In this document: piece by piece, positions 56,921 through 64,000 of the stretch
Layout: every line of letters begins with the position of its first letter
How positions within the stretch are numbered: position 1 is the first letter of the stretch
From: Przewalskia tangutica
Lineage: Eukaryota; Streptophyta; Magnoliopsida; Solanales; Solanaceae
Length of the DNA stretch: 64,000 nt
Reading direction: 5' to 3'
Assembly (NCBI GenBank): GCA_029844215.1
Contig: CM056732.1
Location: forward strand, 16,766,001 to 16,830,000
Translations under genes and position numbers: made by a program
Notes under the pieces: model-generated
What the model saw: the letters and a program-made list of their open reading frames with translations, nothing else
Told to the model about the DNA's origin: nothing
The model's database searches: none

Positions 56921-58345
56921 ATGCATTTCATTTTAAGCCTATCTGGCGGCAACCGTTCATGTTTCGTCTATGCGACGACGAGCATCTGCATCGCGTCCAT
57001 GCAACGACGCCTTTTCATTTTAAGCCTATGCAACGGCTTCATTCATGTTTCGTCTATGCAACGACGAGCATCTGCATCGCGTCCATGCAACGACGCCATT
57101 TTATTTTAAGCCTATGCAACGGCTTCATTCATGTTTCGTCCATGCAACGACGAGCATCTGCATTGCGTCCATGCAACGACGCCATTTTATTTTAAGCCTA
57201 TGCAACGGCTTCATTCATGTTTCGTCCATGCAACGACGAGCATCTGCATGGCGTCCATGCAACGACGCCATTTTATTTTAAGCCTATCTGGCGGCCGTTC
57301 ATGTTTCGTTCATGCAACGAGCATCTGCGTGCGTCCATGCAACGACGCCATTTTATTTTAAGCCTATCTGGCAACGTTCATGTTTCGTCCGACGGCAGCG
57401 GCATCTGCATTGCGTCCATGCAACGACGCCATTTTATTTTAAGCCTATGCGGCTTCATTCATGTTTCGTCCATGCGCGGCGAGCATCTGCGTGCGTCCAT
57501 GCAACGACGCCATTTTATTTTAAGCCTATGCGGCTTCATTCATGTTTCGTCTATGCAACGGCGAGCATCTGCATTGCGTCCATGCAACGACGCCATTTCA
57601 TTTTAAGCATATCTGGCGGCCGTTCATGTTTCGTCCATGCAACGGCGAGCATCTGCATTGCGTCCATGCAACGACGCCTTTTCATTTTATTTTAAGCCTA
57701 TGGCGGCCATTCATGTTTCGTCCATGCAATGACGAGCATCTGCGTGCGTCCATGCAACGCGCCATTTTATTTTAAGCCTATCTGGCGGCTTCATTCATGT
57801 TTCGTCCATGCAACGAGCATCGCATTGCGTCCATGCAACGCCATTTTATTTTAAGCCTATCTGGCGGCCGTTCATGTTTCGTCCATGCAACGCGAGCATC
57901 TGCATTGCGTCCATGCAACGGCGCCATTTTATTTTAAGTCTATGCAACGGCCATTCATGTTTCGTCCATGCAACGGCGAGCATGCGTGCGTCCATGCAAC
58001 GACGCCATTTCATTTTAAGCCTATCTGGCGGCCGTTCATGTTTCGTCCATGCAACGAGCATCTGCATTGCGTCCATGCAACGACGCCATTTATTTTAAGC
58101 CTATCTGGCAACGGCCGTTCATGTTTCGTCCATGCAACGACGAGCATCTGCATCGCGTCAATGCAAAGACGCCTTTTTATTTTTAAGCCTATCTGGCGGC
58201 CGTTCATGTTTCGTCCATGCAACGACGAACATCTGCATTGCGTCCAAAAACGACGTCCTTTCATTTTAAGCCTATTCAACGGCTTCATTCATGTTTCGTC
58301 TATGCAACGACGAGCATCTGCATCGCGTCTATGCAATGACGCCAT
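56921..58345 (+). repeat. 86-bp tandem array, about 17 units, in the Ogre-like 3' region
   Basis: The first four units step by exactly 86 bases (the ATG of 'catgtttcgtc' is at 56959, 57045, 57131 and 57217). Each unit holds three 'atgcaacg' words. From about 57285 on, units carry short deletions and a 'ctggcggc' variant and the period drifts. As 86 is not a multiple of three, one peptide appears in all three frames in turn. The place between coding region and 3' LTR is where Ogre-type elements often carry tandem repeats. Confidence 0.9.
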
Positions 58346-58392
58346 CAACATCCACAATAACCTTGTCTTTTTCAACACCACATCACCTGCAA

Positions 58393-58502
58393 CCCAGTGT
58401 CAATCATACTTCAACACTGGGACATTTTTTAAATCAGTGTCAGCTTTGCTTTTATTTTTTTTGCGTCACAACGACCCAGTGTCATCATGATTTGACACTG
58501 GG
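58393..58502 (+). other. Pair of tandem hairpins before the polypurine tract
   Basis: Hairpin 1: CCCAGTGT (58393-58400) with ACACTGGG (58414-58421). Hairpin 2: CCCAGTGTCA (58475-58484), loop TCATGATT, TGACACTGGG (58493-58502), perfect 10 bp. Counterparts at 9563-9668. Confidence 0.85.
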
Positions 58503-58607
58503 ACATTTTTGGATCTGCATCATCCCTATTTTTGAGTTTTTAGTTTATAAAACAGGACAAAATTGGCTACAAGTCAACATCTTTGTCCGAAGACTCTTCC
58601 ATCATCT

Positions 58608-58627
58608 CCGTACAAAGAGGGACATGC
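58608..58627 (+). other. Polypurine tract region of the Ogre-like element
   Basis: Purine-rich AAAGAGGGACA followed by TGC, then LTR TGTTGACAG at 58628. The same arrangement precedes 9804. Confidence 0.65.
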
Positions 58628-60866
58628 TGTTGACAGTCAATTTCGACCCGTTTTTGTATATTTTTCGTGCAATTTTAAGTATTTTAGCACACCTCATTTT
58701 TATCGTTATTTTGCATATTTTTACATAATATTCTATGTTTATTTCTTCACAAAAATGGCACTGCATCTTTTATTTTTAAATTAAGCATTATGTCGTTGTT
58801 AATATTATGTTTTTATTATTGTTATAGCGTCATTTTTTATTTTAATAATATTCGCATCTTTTTTAATAATTAATCTAACGCATTTTTACTTTTAATCGGA
58901 CATTAAGCGTGTCTTAAATATTACATTTGCATTTTTATAATTTTGCATCTTTTTAAATAATTTTTCATTAAATAATTAACAATCATTCCATTTTTTGTAA
59001 AACCAGTACTGTCCAAGACACAATTTTAATCAGTCCAATCTAATACCATTTCTTTTTAATTTCACACAAACTTTCATCTTTTATTTTTCCCCCTAAAATC
59101 ATACCCAACTTTTCATTTTTCCCCCCAAAACAATACCCCACTTTTCATTTTCCCCCCCCAATACCTAACCCTAATCCTACCCTATAAACAAAACTTCCCC
59201 CCCTTTTCATTTGGACCCAGCCGCTAGCCAGCCCCACACCCGTCACCCTCACTCCTAACCTAGCGCCGCCTCTACCCTCTCCTCACTCTCGTCGCGCCTC
59301 GGCACCGGAGCTCAGCTCGGCGAACACTCTCTCACACACACGTCAGCCGCCATTGCTCTCTCACACGCGCACACACCATCGCTGCCCGTCGCGTCGACCA
59401 CCACTGTTCGAACACCCACCACCGTCGACCCCACCTCTCCCTGCCTTTCCGTCGCTGTCGTCGCATCGCGAGCCTCGAGCTCAATGAAGCCCATTATTCC
59501 GTCACCATAATCATCCACACCATCGAACCCCATCGCGCGCACTCGCATCCCCAAGTCGACCACTGTCGCCCATCACTGCCACTGTCGGACAACCACTGGC
59601 GGCGTCGCTCCGGCGTTAGCCGTGGAAGTGACGCCGCCCTTCTATTTCCCCTTTTGTTGTTATTATCGAATCTGGCCGGAGTATGAACTCGGCGACTCAG
59701 CGTTGTTTCCATTTTCATTGTTGGTTTCCCTTAATGGGTTTGAGTTTCATGATTTTGGGACCTCTTAGTGATCTGAGTTTTCCGTTGAAATTTCTCGGAC
59801 CATTCTATTGCGGTGGTTTTATTTGACTCATTATTTCATTTTTTCATAATTGGTACTGATTTGGAATTTTTGGGTTTGTTTGGACTGGTTTTCGATAACT
59901 TTTGCTACTGTTTTGGCCATATTATGGGACTGGTTTTGGCCATATTGCTGGACTGATTTTAGGCTATTTTTGCTATATTTTTTTGGTTTCTTGATTTTGA
60001 ACATGATACTACACTTTGGTATTAAGCGATTTTGAATATGATACTACACTTTGGTAGATGAAAAAATTATCCGTCGATTTTGAGGCCTCCACGATTGTAA
60101 AGACGGAAAATAAAATAAATGAAGCTTTACAGGCAAGGATGATTTCTTCCACTTACAGGATAACCAACATGTGCTTGGCAAGCGAATTCTCGCATGCACT
60201 TGTTTAAGGCATCTACTTTATATTTTTACATATCCGAGCCCTCCGTGTTTAAAACTATTCTTGTTTTGGCGCGGATCCGAAAGTTTTATTTATTTTATTG
60301 CTTTTAATATCTTGGCCGATGAAGGAATCCGTCGATTTTCAAGGCCTCCACATAAAAGACGGATTTATTTGCTTTATTTGTTAATTTTTGCTATTATTTT
60401 AAAATTTATGTATTCTATTACTAATATTTTTACTAAGTGTTTATGCAGGTATCCGGAGATGCATTTCAAAAGAATGCCCCGGAGTTTATTTTATGCCTTA
60501 TTTAATTTCAGTTTTATTATTTTGCATTGTATTTTATTTTAATTGTAAATTATGTAAAATGCTTAGAATAGGTAGAATAAAAAGAGCAATAAATAATTAA
60601 CCTAGGTTTGAACGAACAACCGCAAGTTAGCGGATCTTAAAGGGTGCCTAACCCCTTCCCTTTAGGATAATAAAGAACCCTGACCCAGAATCTCACTAAT
60701 TTCGCAGACCATTAAATGGAAGTCAATTGCAGTATTTTTATTGCAATAAACTAAGTGTCCTAATTCACTATAATAATTAGGTGGCGACTCCTTAAATACA
60801 TTTAGGAATCAACCATATGTAGCAGTAATCCCGTTTCCGACTCCGGTTAAAATGGGGTGTTACACC
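58628..60866 (+). repeat. 3' LTR of the Ogre-like element
   Basis: 2239 bases, starting identically to the 5' LTR for over 200 bases and ending GGGGTGTTACA. Differences concentrate in CG-rich stretches as short deletions. TATAAAC at 59183-59189. Confidence 0.9.
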
Positions 60867-61044
60867 GACTAAAAGACGTTAAAGACAACGCTACTTGGGA
60901 GGCAACCCAATTTTTAAATTATGCAATTTAGTTTAATTAGAACAGTCTCACTTTTGGTATATTTTTGTTGTGTTGTGAAGCCAGGTGAAGGAATGGGACA
61001 CTAAGCACGAAGAAAATGATGGAAAACACGGAATCGGGGAAGCA

Positions 61045-61175
61045 TCGCGGTGCCATTGTGCAGGACCGCGGTGCCTAATGTTCAGAGAGGTCGCAGGAGT
61101 TTATGCACCGCGGTGCCATTATGCAATACCGCGGTGCCGAATGATCAGAGGGCGCGATACTTTTGGCACCGCTGC
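61045..61175. repeat. GC-rich palindromic block, internal copy in element B
   Basis: Cores ATCGCGGTGCC, GACCGCGGTGCC, GCACCGCGGTGCC, TACCGCGGTGCC and GGCACCGCTGCC, spaced about 21 or 40 bases, as in the element's own LTR (47040-47250). Confidence 0.65.
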
Positions 61176-61730
61176 CGTTAAGCGATCTGTGATCTTGGGA
61201 TGAGATTCAGAATTAAAAAACCCTAAATTCCCAAATCCTTTTCCACACAAACATAAACCCTTTCTCTCTCTACAAATTCCGAAATTCCTCTCCTTCTATC
61301 CAAAAAAAATCCCACAAACTCCACCAAATTCTTCAAAAATCCCTACACACCACCCCATTAAGAACCCACATATCTTACACCATCATCATTCCTTCCATTT
61401 GGGTCAAAAAAATGGTGAAGAACAACTCTTCCAAAAAAGGTTATCTTCATCATTGTTCTTGCAATTTCAAGGCTAGTAGGAAAAGTAACTTGCAAGTTGG
61501 GGGTGGTACATACTGTGGTGGTAGGGTGTTGTGTAGTTGTAGGTATTTGCTGCGGTGGTTGTTCGTTGTGTAGTTTTGTGGATTGAGGCATATTGTGGTG
61601 TAAGTTGTTGTGTATTGCTGCTGTGGACCGTATTTTGGTTGGTTATTGTTGATTGTGTGATGTGAGAGTTATTGGGAAACCTCAAAGAAACAAAGGAAAT
61701 GATGCTGAAAATTTTCCAATAACCTTCACT

Positions 61731-62689
61731 ATGGCCTCTTGGAAACGAACTTCAAGAGCTTACTCATCTTCATCAGCCCCAGAATATGATGTTCCTCGAT
61801 TCACCAACAAATAAGTGGAGGATCGATACCACAAGATTAGTACTAGGGAATGAAACTAGAAAGAGGCATGGACTACCGGGCCATGCCATTTGATGATAAT
61901 GATGACTACCAGCCTATTAGGGCCATGATTGAAGCAAATGGGTGGAAAAGGTTCACCAATCCGGAGAGGATCCCACTTTAGAATTCTAGTCTTGTGAGGG
62001 AATTCTATGTGAATTATCCCGAGCAAAGGGATAAGAGATGCTTTGTTAGAGGGAAATATGTGCCCGTGAGTGCTGAAGTTGTGAATGTGCTACTGAGGAC
62101 CTATGACGTTGAGGACCAAGGCGATAATCCATACCACTTCAGTTGTTGGTCAAGAAACGTCAACCACACCATGTTGAATGTAGTTGCTTAGACATTGTGC
62201 TACCCAGGTGCTGAGTTTAATTTTACCCGCAACGGATCCAGGAAACTTGCCCGGTGCCAATTTAACAGAACAACCAGAGGATGGCTATATTTCGTAAGTG
62301 CACGCTTGATTCCGTCAACTTATTTTACCAATGTGCCCACAGACAAAATCAAGCTCATCTATGGCATCATGACGATCAAGATAATTGATGTTGGAATAGA
62401 AATAGTGCATAGCATAAGAGAGATTAGCAGGATGACTACTACTGGCGGATTGGTACATAGTTCGCTCATCTCTGCCTTATGTGATAGGCATGGAGTCCCA
62501 ACATTCGCCACAGATATTCTAGAGAAGATTCAGTCTCATGTGATATACAATTTAGTGCACTCTTTCTTTGACCCCAATTCAGGACCAGCAGCAAGTGGAA
62601 GGGGCCCAGCAGCAGCAGACGCAGCAGCCATGGAAGAAGAAGAGCCTGAGGCAGAGGAACACAATGAAGCAGGTGAAAGAAACCATTAG
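61731..62689 (+). pseudogene. Transposase_32-like 'putative plant transposon protein' in element B
   Basis: An ATG at 61731 opens a Ser-rich start (MASWKRTSRAYSSSSAP). After a frameshift between about 61800 and 61860 the reading continues in one frame, broken by TAG at 61979 and 62189, to a stop at 62689. Family-like motifs: L-V-R-E-F-Y-V-N-Y, F-V-R-G-K-Y-V-P-V, C-Y-P-G-A-E-F-N, W-L-Y-F-V-S-A-R-L-I-P-S, I-D-V-G-I-E-I, and S-L-I-S-A-L-C-D-R-H-G-V-P. The end is Ala/Glu-rich and acidic. These match my memory of Pfam's plant Transposase_32 family, whose activity is unproven. It lies where Athila elements can carry an extra ORF. Confidence 0.75.
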
Positions 62690-64000
62690 CCTCCCCTGTC
62701 CTTGGAACCTCCAATGCCAATGATGGAGCAGATACTCCTAAATTAACAACAGATGATGCGAAACCATGAGAGCATGATGCGACACCAGGAGCAGATGCTG
62801 CAAACCATGAGATCATGATGCGACACCAGGAGCAGATGGTGAAAAATCAGCAGCAGATGATGCAAGAGCATCAGGACCTGACCCAACGCGTTGATAATTT
62901 AAGTTTCATGTTCACCCAATGGTCAATGCAGTATCCGCCGCCACCACCACCATTTTGAGCCGATGTATGTCTGTAAGTTATCTCTTTAATTTTTTAGTCT
63001 TTTACACATTTGGGACAATGTGTAGTTTAAGTTTGGGGGGAGTTCTTATTTTATTTTTGTGTCTATTTTTTAGTCTTTTATTTGTTTTTGTGTTTTATGT
63101 GAGTCAATTTTTTTTTATGATCATGCATGTTGTGCTTATTTGGAACGCCTAGTGAACTAAGTGGAATAATGTAATGGAATGATAAGCTAAAATTTGTGTG
63201 CTTAAGTTAGATATGCCAAAAATTCATGAAAATTTGATTATGTGGAATATTTGATGCTTAGCCTATGTGTTGTCAATTGAAAAATGTTTGTGAAGTCTGC
63301 TTGCTGCTATTTGAGGCGAAATAATTAGGATGTACATGTTTAGGGAGATGATTCAGACATTTCTTTGTTAGCCCTTCTTACCATTCATTACCTACCTTGC
63401 AATAAATTGTATCCCTAGTCAGCCCCGTTGAGCCTAAAATAAGTTGTTTTCTTTGACACCACATGATTCCTTTGTGTGCCATAAGCAATAGTTGAATAAA
63501 GGGATGAAAAGGAGTGAAAAAGAAATACAAAAATAGTGAAAAATTGATGCACCCCAATGAAAAAGATGTAAAAGTTTAAAGTTTGGGGGTGCCTATGTGA
63601 ATTGTTTCATGCTCTAAAAAAAGGATATAGGTATGAACTGAAAAAAATACCAAAAGGAAGGACGAAATGGTTGAGTAAGAAAAATGTATATGGTACGTAA
63701 ATTGAGCCTAAATGTCTAATCTTACCTACCCCTGCCTAAGCCTACATTACAACACTGAAAAGTCCTGATGATCTCTAGAATGTATGTCTATGATTAGTGA
63801 AGAATAACAAGTAAACAGACACATAGAACTAAATGAAATTGATATGCATAGGTTAGATATTTATGCTTCCATTGATTATGACTGAAATGAATTTGCGAAA
63901 TATCTGACTTGAAATTCTAGATTGCTAAATTCATGTTATATCTGTTCCTACATATTATCTCAACTGACGTTCATGTGTTTTTAAGTAACCCTGTGCAGCT
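62690..64000 (+). other. 3' non-coding tail of element B
   Basis: Gln/Met-rich coding remnants (to about 62950, ending in a Pro run) give way to a non-coding tail with 'aagtttgggggg' and the tail phrases shared with 8807-9530, 18651-19901 and 27607-28699. The 3' LTR is not reached. Confidence 0.75.

Larger units (their letters stand above)
50860..60866 (+). mobile_element. Ogre/Tat-like large non-coding LTR element (LARD-type), complete
   Basis: LTRs 50860-53141 and 58628-60866 and a perfect 5-bp duplication CCGAC (50855-50859 and 60867-60871) inside element B. A tRNA-Arg-type primer site (53142-53158) follows the 5' LTR. The 5.5-kb interior has no gag or pol: it holds a leader, poly(A) and other low-complexity stretches, five stem-loop motifs, an 86-bp tandem array and paired hairpins before the polypurine tract. 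The LTRs look nearly identical apart from short indels, so insertion is recent. Confidence 0.9.
46831..64000 (+). mobile_element. Element B: non-autonomous Athila-like element with gag-protease and Transposase_32-like ORF; 3' LTR beyond window
   Basis: 5' LTR 46831-48177, tRNA-Asp primer site 48184-48201, gag 48335-49800, protease about 49912-50820. The element is then split by the Ogre-like insertion (50860-60866). It resumes at 60867 with the same sequence that follows gag in element A, then GC block 61045-61175, Transposase_32-like ORF 61731-62689 and non-coding tail to the window end. No RT, RNase H or integrase in about 5.8 kb of own interior. It is the longer relative of element A. Confidence 0.85.

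Noticed and set aside
56106..58345. CRISPR-like regularly spaced repeats
   Set aside because: Units are contiguous tandem repeats without unique spacers, in a plant LTR element.
56921..58728. Several overlapping long ORFs with repeated MFRPCNDEHLH-type peptides (up to about 200 residues)
   Set aside because: Produced by the 86-bp tandem array read in successive frames. No start context, domain or frame preference; both strands are open.
59312..59718. Minus-strand ORFs rich in Val/Arg/Gly
   Set aside because: CG-rich LTR segment, equally open in the other LTR (51615-51977); not a gene.

Overview
The window is a piece of a plant nuclear genome, almost certainly Solanaceae. Three signs point there: a potato type II (Pin2) proteinase inhibitor gene with the family's usual intron position, a tRNA-derived SINE of the TS type common in tobacco and its relatives, and Athila-, Tekay-, Ogre/Tat- and copia-type LTR retrotransposons packed into each other. 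The genus cannot be fixed from the sequence alone. No bacterial, organellar, rRNA or tRNA gene was seen.

Layout. 1-707: 3' end of an Athila-like LTR (+), its tRNA-Asp primer site and leader. 708-8806: Tekay/Del-type Ty3 element (-) with a truncated 5' LTR and dead pol. 8807-9530: 3' non-coding tail of an Athila-like element. About 9540-13649: 3' end and LTR of an Ogre-like element. 13650-17330: copia remnant whose gag and pol now point in opposite directions. 17330-19901: Athila-like 3' LTR and tail (-). 19902-20905: Ogre-like LTR fragment (-). 20906-24717: copia element (-) cut off inside reverse transcriptase. 25749-35496: a second, deleted copia element (+) carrying a complete non-autonomous Athila-like element (A, 26350-32976, -) with an AAATA target-site duplication. 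36702-37070: the Pin2 gene (-), the only ordinary host gene I can support. 37950-38900: gypsy LTR remnant. 38955-39130: SINE. 40844-45869: Athila-like solo LTR with a GTAGC duplication, itself interrupted by a Tekay-like solo LTR (40854-44384). 46831 to the window end: a second non-autonomous Athila-like element (B, +) with gag, protease and a Transposase_32-like ORF, interrupted by a 10-kb Ogre-like element without genes (50860-60866, CCGAC duplication).

Elements A and B belong to one family: LTR, tRNA-Asp primer site, gag-protease, GC-palindrome block, (in B only) a Transposase_32-like ORF, non-coding tail, LTR. Neither shows reverse transcriptase or integrase, so they would have to move with help from autonomous relatives. 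The most unusual signal is a GC-rich palindromic module (cores like GGCACCGCGGTGCC and GGCGCCGCGGCGCC). It recurs about 210-420 bases inside the LTRs of unrelated families, and also in coding and internal regions. The Ogre-like elements add paired hairpins before the polypurine tract, a five-copy stem-loop motif and an 86-bp tandem array. All identifications come from reading the sequence and family knowledge; no database search or alignment was run.
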